Assembly (NCBI GenBank): GCA_020854975.1
Contig: JAHKLQ010000023.1
Location: 1 to 9,316, forward strand
From: Methanobacterium sp.
GTDB taxonomy: Archaea; Methanobacteriota; Methanobacteria; Methanobacteriales; Methanobacteriaceae
DNA: 9,316 bases
Direction of reading: 5' to 3'
The notes below the pieces were generated by a model. The model was not told the DNA's origin. It was given only the letters and a program-made list of their open reading frames with translations, and did no database searches. This document shows, one piece after another, positions 1 through 7,464 of this stretch; within the stretch, counting starts at the first letter, position 1; each line of letters opens with the position of its first letter. Position numbers and translations under genes: made by a program.

Positions 1-20
1 AATTAAACATCCCACTAAAT

Positions 21-57
21 TAAGTATATGCTGAAACATTTAAATTAAAAAGGGTGG
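21..57 (+). promoter_or_regulatory. Candidate promoter and ribosome binding site of the winged-helix regulator
   Basis: A TATA-like stretch, TAAGTATATG (21-30), is followed by the Shine-Dalgarno-like AGGGTGG (51-57), five bases before the ATG at 62. A box A centred near 26 would put the start of transcription near 51, giving a leader of about ten bases that just includes the ribosome site. The ribosome site is clear. The box A is inferred from position and is only a moderate match to TTTATATA. Confidence 0.35.
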
Positions 58-61
58 ATTT

Positions 62-865
62 ATGAAAGTTTTCAAGAAAAAGGGGGAACTAACCAAGTTT
101 CAAATCTTGGCAGAGATCGCTAAAGGCCAGCCCCATCTACGTCAGAAAGACATAGCAGATAAATTGGGTATCACTGTCCAAGCAGTTTCAGAGAATTTGA
201 AGACTCTGGTGGATGAAGGATGGGTGGAAACTGGCAGTGGACAGCCACGTTACAAAATCACTAAACGTGGAATTGAAAAAGTGAAAATTGGAGCCACTGA
301 TCTCCGTAAATATGCTGATCAGGTTTTAGATACTATGACCACCTACAAATCTGTGTGGCCAGCCCTGGCCAGGGAAGATTTGAAGAAAGGGGAAACAGTA
401 TGGCTTAAAATGGATGATGGTATATTATATGCTGGGAAAGAAGAAACCCCTGCCCATGCTGAGGTGCTGCATGATGCGAAAAAAGGTGAAGATGTAGCAC
501 TGGTAAGTTTAGGAGGTACAATAGAACTTGAACCAGGATTTATTGTTATTATTAAACTCCCCACTATCAATCAGGGTGGTTCTCGGGTTTGTGACCTGGA
601 TCAGGTTCAAGAAATTCTGGAAAAATATCCAAAGCCCTTCCATAGGGTGGGTATTATGGGTACTGTGTCCAGAGCCCTGGCAGATAAACTGGAAATGGAA
701 ACTGATTTTGAATTTGGCACACCCCAAGCAGCAATTGCCGCTGCTAAAAGAGGTTTGAACGTACTTGTTTTTGCTGTAGGTAAAATGACACGAAGTTTAA
801 CCAAAAAAATGGATGAAGAAGGAATCAGTTATGTGATTGAAGACGTGACTGAGATGAAAAAGTAA
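62..865 (+). CDS. Winged helix-turn-helix (MarR-like) transcriptional regulator with an uncharacterised C-terminal domain
   Basis: This 267-residue protein is a predicted DNA-binding regulator. Residues about 8-78 form a winged helix: an ILAEIA helix, then [12 protein letters not shown] (27-38) and [17 protein letters not shown] (39-55) as the helix-turn-helix, and the wing at about 56-69 ([12 protein letters not shown]). Residues about 79-267 form a second domain with two Gly-rich alpha/beta segments, [13 protein letters not shown] (148-160) and the [15 protein letters not shown] area (196-210), then [16 protein letters not shown] (231-246). This domain looks like a ligand-sensing or oligomerisation module, but I cannot assign its ligand. 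The ATG start is preceded by AGGGTGG at 51-57, five bases upstream, so the start is well supported. The gene is convergent with pantoate kinase (19-base gap) and no obvious target lies beside it. Proteins of this shape occur in methanogen genomes (recalled, not searched). The regulator call is sound; its target is unknown. Confidence 0.85.
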   Translation: MKVFKKKGELTKFQILAEIAKGQPHLRQKDIADKLGITVQAVSENLKTLVDEGWVETGSGQPRYKITKRGIEKVKIGATDLRKYADQVLDTMTTYKSVWPALAREDLKKGETVWLKMDDGILYAGKEETPAHAEVLHDAKKGEDVALVSLGGTIELEPGFIVIIKLPTINQGGSRVCDLDQVQEILEKYPKPFHRVGIMGTVSRALADKLEMETDFEFGTPQAAIAAAKRGLNVLVFAVGKMTRSLTKKMDEEGISYVIEDVTEMKK

Positions 866-884
866 ATCCTTCCACCATATTCTC

Positions 885-1817
885 TTATTCAATTCTACAA
901 CCACAGTTGTTTATTCTAGCAACCATGACCCCCTCCACACTAGAATCTGGAGTTTCTGATACTGCGAATGCTGTTTTTCCAAGCATGGCCATGGAGGCAC
1001 CTATGGTCTCATCTTTCAGTACTTCCACAATTTCCATAACTTCCGGATCAATAAGGTCAGTTTCCTTGGAAAATTTAAGGGATAAATCCATGAAGTGTGT
1101 AATTTGAGGATTGGAAAGTAATTTTTGAAGTAGATGATGTGCTACAGTGTTCACCTTATGAGTCATGGCCGGATCTTGTAGTACTGATGAGGTTTCAATG
1201 GTTCCCAGGCTTTTGGATATCACAAAAAGTCCTTCCTCATTTTCATCATTATCCTCATTAACACCATTTTTGGCCCCATTGAGGATTTTATCCGCTTTAC
1301 CATAACCAGGGGCACCGGGTTCTATTCTTAGAGGGAAACCTCCAACCACAGCCCCCATAACATCCCCCATGCCTGTTTTTAACTCCACTTCAGCATGATG
1401 TGCTACTGCAGCTGCCTGATTAAATGTTAAGGATAATTTTAAGAGTTTTGATAAACCTAAAGCTGTGCCAAGGGCAAATCCTGCTGATACTCCGAAACCA
1501 GCTTCAATAGGTACCTGGGTCTCATGCTGGATGATGATCTTTAAATCATCCCATTTTATTTCTTCTGGGAATTTTTGTCTGAGTAAATCCAATGTTTTAT
1601 AGGTAACTGAATCTTCCAGGGGATGTTTTTGGCCACTGAGTTTCCCACTGGTTTTGATAATGGTTTCACCGTTCCCCTCATTAACATTCAGTCGGGTTAT
1701 AACACCCTGATCCAGAACCACCCCTGCACCGCGGGATCCCCTGATCAGGGGGTTGGGATGGTCAATGATTTCAAAAAAACCGGTTATATGAGAGGGGGCG
1801 AATACTAATGATTGCAA
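885..1817 (-). CDS. Pantoate kinase (GHMP kinase family, archaeal CoA pathway)
   Basis: The product phosphorylates pantoate to 4-phosphopantoate with ATP. In archaea this step, with phosphopantothenate synthetase, replaces the bacterial pantothenate synthetase/kinase route to coenzyme A (established for the archaeal family). The 310-residue protein opens with [13 protein letters not shown] (5-17), typical of this group. It has the GHMP ATP-binding loop [15 protein letters not shown] (103-117), a [13 protein letters not shown] segment (149-161), and the C-terminal GHMP motif with [13 protein letters not shown] (274-286). The start codon is TTG at 1817. It is chosen because GGTGAT lies at 1821-1826, three bases upstream, the family N-terminus fits, and no ATG precedes the catalytic core. 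An acidic Asn/Asp/Glu stretch at 185-195 looks like a local insertion. The gene is divergent from the PHP gene, with 95 bases between them. Confidence 0.93.
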   Translation of the reverse strand: MQSLVFAPSHITGFFEIIDHPNPLIRGSRGAGVVLDQGVITRLNVNEGNGETIIKTSGKLSGQKHPLEDSVTYKTLDLLRQKFPEEIKWDDLKIIIQHETQVPIEAGFGVSAGFALGTALGLSKLLKLSLTFNQAAAVAHHAEVELKTGMGDVMGAVVGGFPLRIEPGAPGYGKADKILNGAKNGVNEDNDENEEGLFVISKSLGTIETSSVLQDPAMTHKVNTVAHHLLQKLLSNPQITHFMDLSLKFSKETDLIDPEVMEIVEVLKDETIGASMAMLGKTAFAVSETPDSSVEGVMVARINNCGCRIE

Positions 1818-1912
1818 TTTATCACCACATTTATTATATCTTCTGATAAATAAATAAACAGGGAAAATTTAGATAAGATTAAAGATAATTTACTTAAATC
1901 AGGAGAAGCTTT
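1818..1912. promoter_or_regulatory. Divergent promoter region between pantoate kinase and the PHP gene
   Basis: These 95 bases must hold both 5' ends. On the minus strand, TTTATTTATTTATC (complement of about 1845-1858) is a candidate box A. It would start transcription near 1827, giving a roughly ten-base leader with the GGTGAT site (complement of 1821-1826). On the plus strand, TTTATTATATC (1830-1840) is a candidate box A for the PHP gene, whose ribosome site AGGAG lies at 1901-1905, seven bases before its ATG. The ribosome sites are clear; the box A assignments are inferred. Confidence 0.45.
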
Positions 1913-2578
<666 letters not shown>

Positions 2579-2607
2579 CCCATATTAATGAAATATTAAA
2601 TTCATGC

Positions 2608-2636
2608 CTTATAAAACCTTGAAAATCCATTATAAG
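2608..2636 (-). terminator. Weak inverted repeat at the 3' end of arfC
   Basis: A perfect 7-base inverted repeat, CTTATAA (2608-2614) and TTATAAG (2630-2636), surrounds a 15-base loop and overlaps the arfC stop codon at 2630-2632. It lies in the 51-base convergent gap between the PHP gene and arfC. It is AT-only apart from the end pair and has no strong U-tract, so a role in 3'-end formation is only a guess. Confidence 0.2.
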
Positions 2637-3301
2637 ACTTCATATTCAATTATAAGGTCTTCTCCCAAGTTGTAACTTTTTTTAAATTTTAAAGGGAATG
2701 CATCTTTCATATAATCCACTCCCTCACCATCAACCAAGGTCTTAGCCTGAACTCCTCCTGCAATCATAGGAGCGATACACACTCTTACTTCGCTCACCAG
2801 CCCTGCATGGAACATGGAATAGTTAAGGGTGGATCCTCCTTCAAGCATTAAAGTTTTAATCCCTTTTTCTCCTACTTTTTCCATTAAAAAGTTCAGATCA
2901 ACCTGTTCATCCCCACAGATAACAATCTCTGTGTTTTCTTCCTCTTCCAATGACTTAATTCGCTCTGGAGGTGCCTGGTGGGAGGCGGCAATAATGGTGG
3001 GTGCATCAGAGTTAAGAATCCTGTAACCTGGAGGGGTGCGGGCTTTACTATCCACTACCACCCGGACTGGGTTATCCTCAGATTTGGAAGATATTTTATG
3101 AACAGTTAAACGAGGGTCGTCTGCCAGGACGGTGTTTATTCCCACCATTATGGCATCCATTTCTTTTCGAAGTTTATGTACCCTTAATAGATCTTCTTGA
3201 CCAGATATTTCTGAACTGCCAGTTCTGGTGGCGATTTTACCATCCAGAGTCATGGCTGCATTGAGTATCACTTTAGGTTTGATGATAATCCCCTGTACCA
3301 C
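2630..3301 (-). CDS. arfC: 2,5-diamino-6-(ribosylamino)-4(3H)-pyrimidinone 5'-phosphate reductase
   Basis: The enzyme reduces the ribosyl side chain of 2,5-diamino-6-(ribosylamino)-pyrimidinone 5'-phosphate to the ribitylamino form with NADPH. This is an early archaeal step towards riboflavin/FAD and the deazaflavin of coenzyme F420. The 223 residues form a single RibD C-terminal/dihydrofolate-reductase-like domain: NAAMTLDGKIAT (14-25), DDPRLTVH (61-68), PVRVVVDS (78-85), LMLEGGSTLN (151-160) and APMIAGG (177-183). Spacing and length closely match the characterised Methanocaldococcus jannaschii enzyme MJ0671 as I recall it; there is no fused deaminase domain. The start is GTG at 3301, because an in-frame TGA lies just upstream (complement of 3311-3313) and the first in-frame ATG (3253) is inside the conserved core. 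There is no Shine-Dalgarno site, and a box A 25 bases upstream suggests a leaderless mRNA. GTG at 3271 is an alternative start. Confidence 0.92.
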   Translation of the reverse strand: MVQGIIIKPKVILNAAMTLDGKIATRTGSSEISGQEDLLRVHKLRKEMDAIMVGINTVLADDPRLTVHKISSKSEDNPVRVVVDSKARTPPGYRILNSDAPTIIAASHQAPPERIKSLEEEENTEIVICGDEQVDLNFLMEKVGEKGIKTLMLEGGSTLNYSMFHAGLVSEVRVCIAPMIAGGVQAKTLVDGEGVDYMKDAFPLKFKKSYNLGEDLIIEYEVL

Positions 3302-3312
3302 TTTTTTAATTC

Positions 3313-3340
3313 ATTATGAATCTATTTATATTATGAATCT
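3313..3340 (-). promoter_or_regulatory. arfC box A promoter bracketed by direct repeats
   Basis: On the minus strand the sequence TATAAATA (complement of 3323-3330) is an excellent archaeal box A. Its centre lies about 25 bases before the GTG at 3301, so transcription should start at or next to the start codon. Copies of ATTATGAATCT (plus-strand reading) at 3313-3323 and 3330-3340 sit directly on either side, touching both ends of the box. This is the layout expected of an operator. Confidence 0.55.
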
Positions 3341-3367
3341 AATTTAAGGAATTTTTATTATGAATCT
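3313..3367. repeat. Three direct copies of ATTATGAATCT upstream of arfC
   Basis: The exact 11-mer ATTATGAATCT occurs at 3313-3323, 3330-3340 and 3357-3367, in one orientation. Copies two and three share the longer ATTATGAATCTAATTT. Start-to-start spacings are 17 and 27 bases. The first two flank the arfC box A; the third lies further upstream. Confidence 0.8.
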
Positions 3368-3419
3368 AATTTTTAACATTAAACTATTCTTAAACTTGAT
3401 CATTAGCCTAAACTTTTTT

Positions 3420-3441
3420 TACTGGTAGCCACCATCCAGTA
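3420..3441. other. Small hairpin in the arfC/CMD intergenic region
   Basis: TACTGG (3420-3425) and CCAGTA (3436-3441) form a 6-base stem around a 10-base loop. Inside it a shorter TGGT/ACCA alternative can form. It stands out as a GC-richer patch in AT-rich DNA. It is preceded by a T-run on the plus strand, not followed by one, so it is not a normal terminator. Its role is unknown. Confidence 0.3.
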
Positions 3442-3502
3442 TGTATCTATATTTATCTTATACTAGCCTATAAGTACATATTATAAGGAAAAGTCGCATA
3501 TT

Positions 3503-3544
3503 AAATGTATACTTTATAATATATTTAAAATTACAAATGTATAC
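3503..3544 (+). promoter_or_regulatory. Candidate promoter of the CMD-like gene with flanking direct repeats
   Basis: A TATA-rich stretch TTTATAATATATTTAAA (3513-3529) is the best box A candidate. Two exact copies of AAATGTATAC (3503-3512 and 3535-3544) lie on either side, 32 bases apart, about three helical turns. Each includes the palindrome GTATAC. A start near 3545 would give a leader of about 57 bases. The repeats are plain to see; the promoter role is inferred. Confidence 0.4.
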
Positions 3545-3601
3545 CAGATTCCTTTTTCAATTAAGAATAGAAAAATTAAAGACCATACGAGAAGTGTAAT
3601 C

Positions 3602-3994
3602 ATGAGTGACCGTTATCAGAAAGGCATTGAAAAATTGAAAATAATGAATCCTGATTCTTACAAGACCCTTGAAGAAAATTTAGAAGATATAGCTCCTGAT
3701 ATGGCGCGTTACGTGGCTGAATTTGCCTATGGGGATATTTATTCCCGGTCTGAACTGGATATGAAGACCAGGGAACTTGTAACCATTGCATCTATTACCA
3801 CTTTAGGTAGTGCTCAGCCACAGCTTAAGAGTCATATTCATGGTGCGTTAAATGTGGGCTGTACTCCTGAAGAAATAATTGAAGTTATAATGCAAATGGC
3901 TGTTTATGCCGGTTTTCCTAAAGCATTGAATGGTATCTTTTCTGCTAAAGAGGTTTTTGAGGAAAGAGATGAAAAAATTGGAAACTCAGAATAA
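3602..3994 (+). CDS. Carboxymuconolactone decarboxylase (CMD)/AhpD-like family protein without CxxC
   Basis: A 130-residue all-helical protein of the CMD family. The signature region is residues 56-111: [20 protein letters not shown], then [23 protein letters not shown] and [12 protein letters not shown]. This fits the decarboxylase-like branch with RELVT, HIHGALN (H80) and YAGFPKALN. The AhpD peroxidase pair CxxC is absent; C87 is the only cysteine, so a thiol-peroxidase role is unlikely. Methanogens do not use the beta-ketoadipate pathway, so true 4-carboxymuconolactone decarboxylation is also doubtful and the substrate is unknown. From memory, the M. thermautotrophicus homologue MTH234 has a structure (PDB 2AF7). 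ATG at 3602 has only a weak upstream match (AAGTG near 3590). It is divergent from arfC and convergent with tatD. Confidence 0.85.
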   Translation: MSDRYQKGIEKLKIMNPDSYKTLEENLEDIAPDMARYVAEFAYGDIYSRSELDMKTRELVTIASITTLGSAQPQLKSHIHGALNVGCTPEEIIEVIMQMAVYAGFPKALNGIFSAKEVFEERDEKIGNSE

Positions 3995-4013
3995 ATAAGG
4001 TCAGTGCTGGCTG

Positions 4014-4033
4014 ATATTGTAAGTCAATATTTT
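4014..4033 (+). terminator. Possible terminator hairpin after the CMD-like gene
   Basis: ATATTG (4014-4019) and CAATAT (4025-4030) form a perfect 6-base stem with a 5-base loop, running into TTTT (4030-4033), 20 bases after the stop codon. It lies in a 104-base convergent gap. The stem is AT-rich and weak, and archaea often end transcripts on T-tracts alone, so support is modest. Confidence 0.3.
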
Positions 4034-4098
4034 AGGTAATCATTGCCCTTAAACATAGGGATATCCATGATTAAAATAGTTAACACCAGAAGAGTAAA

Positions 4099-4857
4099 TT
4101 AAAACCCAAAAATACGTCTTGCATTAGCTTCAGTTACTTTATCTACTTCTCTTGCTGGGATTGATTTGATTTTTGCAATGGTTTTAACCGTTTCTTCCAC
4201 AAAGGCAGGTTCATTTCTCTGTCCTTTAAATGGGGAGAGGTATGGGCTGTCGGTTTCTGTGAGCATCTGGGATAAAGGTAGTTCACAGGCCAATTTTTGA
4301 TGGTGATCTGAGAAACATATAATGGTAGATAGGGAGATGAAATATCCCTCATCCATGATCTTCTGGGCAGTTACCAAATCCCCACCATAACAATGGAATA
4401 TAACCTCAGGGATTGTGGAATGTTTTTTAACCATTTCCAGAGCCTCTTCCTCGGCATCCCTGGCATGGATGACCAGGGGCATCTGGTAGTCCTCAGCTAA
4501 CTCTAGGAAAGTTTCAAAAAGTTTTATCTGCTTGTTTTTAGCTGATTCATCATCTAACTGATTAAAATCCAGTCCAGTTTCACCAATACCAACTGCAAGG
4601 TGAATATTGGATTTGAGTTCTTTTAAAACTTGTTTTATAACTGATGCATCTGATTTAGATGCATTAGAAGGATGGAATCCCAGCGTAGGGTATAAAAATT
4701 TTCCATATTCTTCCGCGAGTTTGAGGGTTCGTCGGTTCCCCCCTAAAGTGGCCCCAGAATTCACAATAGCTGTGAGTTTTTCCCGGGCATGTTCCATTAT
4801 TTCCTGCCGGTTTTTATTGTAAACCTTAAAATCAACATGACAATGACTGTCAATCAA
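4099..4857 (-). CDS. TatD-family metal-dependent hydrolase (putative DNase)
   Basis: The 252-residue protein covers the whole TatD amidohydrolase-like TIM barrel. The metal ligands are in place: H5 and H7 in DSHCHVD, E93 in [10 protein letters not shown]131 in VIHARDA, H155 in FHCYGG, and D203 in [10 protein letters not shown]. Bacterial and eukaryotic members are metal-dependent 3'-5' exonucleases or DNases; archaeal members are poorly studied, so nuclease activity is inferred from the family. The start is TTG at 4857. It encodes the universal N-terminus (MIDSHCH) and has AGGTGG (complement of 4863-4868) five bases upstream. That ribosome site overlaps the TAG stop of uppS, with only nine bases between the two reading frames, which points to one transcript and translational coupling. 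No functional link between the two products is evident beyond this. Confidence 0.92.
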   Translation of the reverse strand: MIDSHCHVDFKVYNKNRQEIMEHAREKLTAIVNSGATLGGNRRTLKLAEEYGKFLYPTLGFHPSNASKSDASVIKQVLKELKSNIHLAVGIGETGLDFNQLDDESAKNKQIKLFETFLELAEDYQMPLVIHARDAEEEALEMVKKHSTIPEVIFHCYGGDLVTAQKIMDEGYFISLSTIICFSDHHQKLACELPLSQMLTETDSPYLSPFKGQRNEPAFVEETVKTIAKIKSIPAREVDKVTEANARRIFGF

Positions 4858-4866
4858 TTATACCAC

Positions 4867-4868
<2 letters not shown>
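4858..4868 (-). promoter_or_regulatory. tatD ribosome binding site overlapping the uppS stop codon
   Basis: AGGTGG (complement of 4863-4868) is a strong archaeal Shine-Dalgarno site, five bases before the TTG at 4857. Its first two bases are the last two of the uppS TAG stop (complement of 4867-4869). This fixes the non-ATG start and suggests that ribosomes ending uppS can re-initiate on tatD. Confidence 0.7.
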
Positions 4869-5634
<766 letters not shown>

Positions 5635-5883
5635 TTTAGATTCCTGTTATTGATTTAATTTATGTTACTTAAGTTATACAATTTGAGTTTTTATCCGGTG
5701 ATCATCCTATATTTGCATGTTATCTGCCGATGCAAAAGAATATAGAATTTTTTTGATTTTTAAAGTTTCATTTCATATATAATGAGATTTATCTTTGTAT
5801 AATGAGATTTATTTTTATATAATAAATTTACCTTGTATAATAAGATTTATCTTTATATAATAATATTACCTTGTGTAATGAGA
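5635..5883. other. 249-base intergenic region between mtxX and uppS
   Basis: The gap contains no convincing gene. It holds, in minus-strand order, a tandem repeat array directly after the mtxX stop (5778-5893), A/T-rich sequence, an imperfect hairpin (5707-5745), and the uppS leader. A weak box A, TTGTATAA (complement of about 5675-5682), lies about 45 bases before the uppS ATG and could start transcription with a short leader holding the AGGA site. Confidence 0.5.
5707..5745 (-). promoter_or_regulatory. Bulged hairpin upstream of uppS
   Basis: CTATAT (5707-5712) pairs with ATATAG (5740-5745), and TTGCAT (5713-5718) pairs with ATGCAA (5730-5735). This gives a 12-base stem with a 4-base bulge (5736-5739) and an 11-base loop. 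It sits about 75 bases upstream of the uppS ATG. If transcribed from mtxX it would be an RNA structure in the uppS leader; if not, the inner TTTGCAT/ATGCAAA pair (5712-5718, 5730-5736) could be an operator. On the plus strand it is followed by a T-run, but no plus-strand gene lies upstream. Confidence 0.35.
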
Positions 5884-5893
5884 TTATTTATTT
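5778..5893. repeat. Imperfect tandem repeat array, about six units of 18-20 bases
   Basis: Six head-to-tail units, all starting TATAAT or TGTAAT, begin at 5778, 5798, 5818, 5836, 5856 and 5874, with lengths 20, 20, 18, 20, 18 and about 20. The first is TATAATGAGATTTATCTTTG. Units 3 and 5 share a shorter form ending TTACCTTG, so units 3+4 and 5+6 make a 38-base higher-order repeat. The last unit runs into the mtxX stop codon (5884-5886). There are no unique spacers. Confidence 0.75.
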
Positions 5894-6597
5894 CTGTTTT
5901 GTGATTTTAATTTTACCAGTTTTTCTGCTAGTTTAAGGGCTCGTAGGTATCCTTCTTCACTCTGGGATCTGGATGTGTCAATAAGTACATCTTCAATTCC
6001 CAGGGTCACTGCCCCATGGCTTTTTAGAGAACCCAGAAAAACAAGACTGCGGAAAATCAAGTTTCCACATATACCATCCGGTGCTATTATCAGATTGGCA
6101 CCATCAGCTATGGCATCTTCTATCAATATAAAGTAATGTTTAACCGTATATTTATCCCTTATGATCCTGGTTAAATCTTCTGCCTCATTTAGGGAGTGAT
6201 CAATCCTGTGACTTCTACCCCTATCCTGAGGTCTTCCACCGGAGAGAATTCCTATTTTAGGCGTAACTCCAATTTTTTTTAAAAACTGAGCCCCATAGTC
6301 TATTATTTTCTCTTTCTGTTCCATAGTATCCCCTTCATCAATTCCCACAGGGGCTAATAGGAATTTATGTCCTTCCCGCTCTAGAATGGATGCCCGGTAA
6401 ATATCAGGATATATTTCTTTGAGTTTTGTCATTAAATGAGACGCACTGATGGATCCCCTTACTGCAGCACTAACTTTCCTTTTTAGTAATAAATCTAACA
6501 GTTCGTCTTCAGATTCAGTTAAGACCACTTCAAAGTCAACTTTCTGGGCTGCCCTGGTTATAGCCTGGTTTTCACCCACACCTGCTGCAATTTTCAT
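5884..6597 (-). CDS. mtxX: Methanogenesis marker protein 4, MtxX (phosphotransacetylase-like fold)
   Basis: A 237-residue protein of the methanogen-specific MtxX family (methanogen marker protein 4). The family was named from a methyltransferase-related gene in Methanosarcina but resembles phosphate acetyl/butyryltransferases in fold; its reaction is not settled. Visible signatures are the N-terminal GVGENQ (6-11), [13 protein letters not shown] (44-56), [17 protein letters not shown] (113-129), and [24 protein letters not shown] (167-190); GNLIFRSL recalls the phosphotransacetylase core. The length is normal for the family. ATG at 6597 has only a distant AAGGAA site, but tandem box A elements upstream support a start near here. 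It is transcribed towards uppS but separated from it by a repeat-rich gap, and is divergent from the zinc-ribbon gene. The family is restricted to methanogens, which supports the host assignment. Confidence 0.9.
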   Translation of the reverse strand: MKIAAGVGENQAITRAAQKVDFEVVLTESEDELLDLLLKRKVSAAVRGSISASHLMTKLKEIYPDIYRASILEREGHKFLLAPVGIDEGDTMEQKEKIIDYGAQFLKKIGVTPKIGILSGGRPQDRGRSHRIDHSLNEAEDLTRIIRDKYTVKHYFILIEDAIADGANLIIAPDGICGNLIFRSLVFLGSLKSHGAVTLGIEDVLIDTSRSQSEEGYLRALKLAEKLVKLKSQNRNK

Positions 6598-6888
6598 GAT
6601 ATCTAATATTCCTTATTAAAATTTGTATTTATATCCTATTTATAAATGTAAATCATGGAATCTGCTTAATTATTTATTTAACAGTTCCCCTGTTTATAAT
6701 TAATATAATTCTATTTTTTTAAATTAACATTTTATCTGTGGATTATTTTCTTAAATTATATATAAAATAAGGCCATATCATACCATAATATATTATTCAA
6801 CAATTCCAATATTGAGAAGTGTTATAAAGAATGTTGAAATGAAAAATAAAGATAAGCTTAGATTAATTAACTTATTGTAGGTGTCAAA
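6598..6888. other. 291-base divergent AT-rich region between mtxX and the zinc-ribbon gene
   Basis: I see no gene or stable RNA here. It holds the tandem box A pair of mtxX on the left and, on the right, TTATATATAAAATAAGG (6756-6772) as the best candidate box A for the zinc-ribbon gene. That box would start transcription near 6790 and give a leader of roughly 100 bases. The AGGTG ribosome site at 6879-6883 is clear. Confidence 0.5.
6626..6644 (-). promoter_or_regulatory. Tandem box A elements of mtxX
   Basis: TATAAATA occurs twice on the minus strand (complements of 6626-6633 and 6637-6644), 11 bases apart, about one helical turn. The upstream box would start transcription near 6615, giving an 18-base leader that includes AAGGAAT. 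The downstream box would start near 6604, giving an almost leaderless mRNA. Both are exact matches to a good archaeal box A. Confidence 0.5.
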
Positions 6889-7461
6889 ATGGGTTTAGAC
6901 CATGACAAAAACCCTGATTCGATGGAAACCCCTGATAATCCTGCAGGATATCTGGTGTGTTCTCACTGCAGAGGATATTATGAGTTACAGGAAGGTGAAA
7001 GTCCTGATGACTTTGAAAGATGTGAGTGTGGAAACCAATTGGAATTTCGGCAAACTATTAATTTGCAGGCGAGAGCTTATAGTGCTAATTTTGATGACCC
7101 ATCAATTAAAACCATTTCTTCTGATGATAAGCTGTCCATTGTAAAACAATTCCCCCCACAAGCCCTTGTTTCAAAAGAAACTTTAATAAACATTCAAGAG
7201 GATAAATGGGATTTATGGGATGCTTTAAACCAATTTCAGTCCAGAATGGATGATGACAATCCAAAAAAAGGGACGGATGATGTTATAGAGATGGATAGGA
7301 TGATGATGTTAGTGGATCAAAAAAGAGCTCTTGAAGGAAACCACAATCACTCTCGAGCGAAAAACGCATCACAAAGAATAGGATTAATTGGTTTCCTAAG
7401 TGCAGCCATTATACTCCTTATTATAGTTCTTAGCTTAATTTTAGTAGGTGAGCTCACATAG
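6889..7461 (+). CDS. Zinc-ribbon protein with a single C-terminal transmembrane anchor, function unknown
   Basis: The 190-residue protein has an N-terminal zinc ribbon at about 21-50, with C24 and C27 (CSHC) and C45 and C47 (CEC) as ligands and the sequence [13 protein letters not shown] between them. From memory this ribbon is common in Methanobacteriales proteins of varied architecture. A polar, acidic middle part (about 60-160) has helical stretches such as [17 protein letters not shown] and [17 protein letters not shown]. Residues about 164-187 form one strongly hydrophobic membrane helix, with only a few residues after it. There is no signal peptide, so it should be tail-anchored with the ribbon in the cytoplasm. 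ATG at 6889 follows AGGTG (6879-6883), five bases upstream. It stands alone: divergent from mtxX and convergent with hemL. I do not recognise a function; the gene itself is well supported. Confidence 0.8.
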   Translation: MGLDHDKNPDSMETPDNPAGYLVCSHCRGYYELQEGESPDDFERCECGNQLEFRQTINLQARAYSANFDDPSIKTISSDDKLSIVKQFPPQALVSKETLINIQEDKWDLWDALNQFQSRMDDDNPKKGTDDVIEMDRMMMLVDQKRALEGNHNHSRAKNASQRIGLIGFLSAAIILLIIVLSLILVGELT

Positions 7462-7464
7462 GGG

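Larger units (their letters stand above)
3302..3601. other. 300-base AT-rich intergenic region between arfC and the CMD-like gene
   Basis: No open reading frame with a ribosome site and no tRNA-like fold is visible here. The region holds the arfC promoter and its repeats on the left (3313-3367), a small GC-richer hairpin (3420-3441), and the candidate promoter of the CMD-like gene flanked by two AAATGTATAC copies (3503-3544). Confidence 0.6.

Noticed and set aside
907..1107. Plus-strand open frame inside pantoate kinase
   Set aside because: It is antisense to the conserved C-terminal GHMP region; no start signal and no recognisable protein.
3420..3441. Small RNA gene or terminator
   Set aside because: The stem is only six base pairs, the T-run is on the wrong side for either flanking gene, and no RNA family is recognisable.
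4143..4352. Minus-strand open frame overlapping tatD
   Set aside because: It lies in another frame of the complete tatD gene, with no ribosome site and no homology I recognise.
5707..5760. Plus-strand intrinsic terminator (hairpin followed by a T-run)
   Set aside because: No plus-strand gene lies upstream for about 1.7 kb; the neighbouring genes are all on the minus strand.
5778..5893. CRISPR array
   Set aside because: The units are head to tail, 18-20 bases and imperfect, with no unique spacers and no cas genes nearby.
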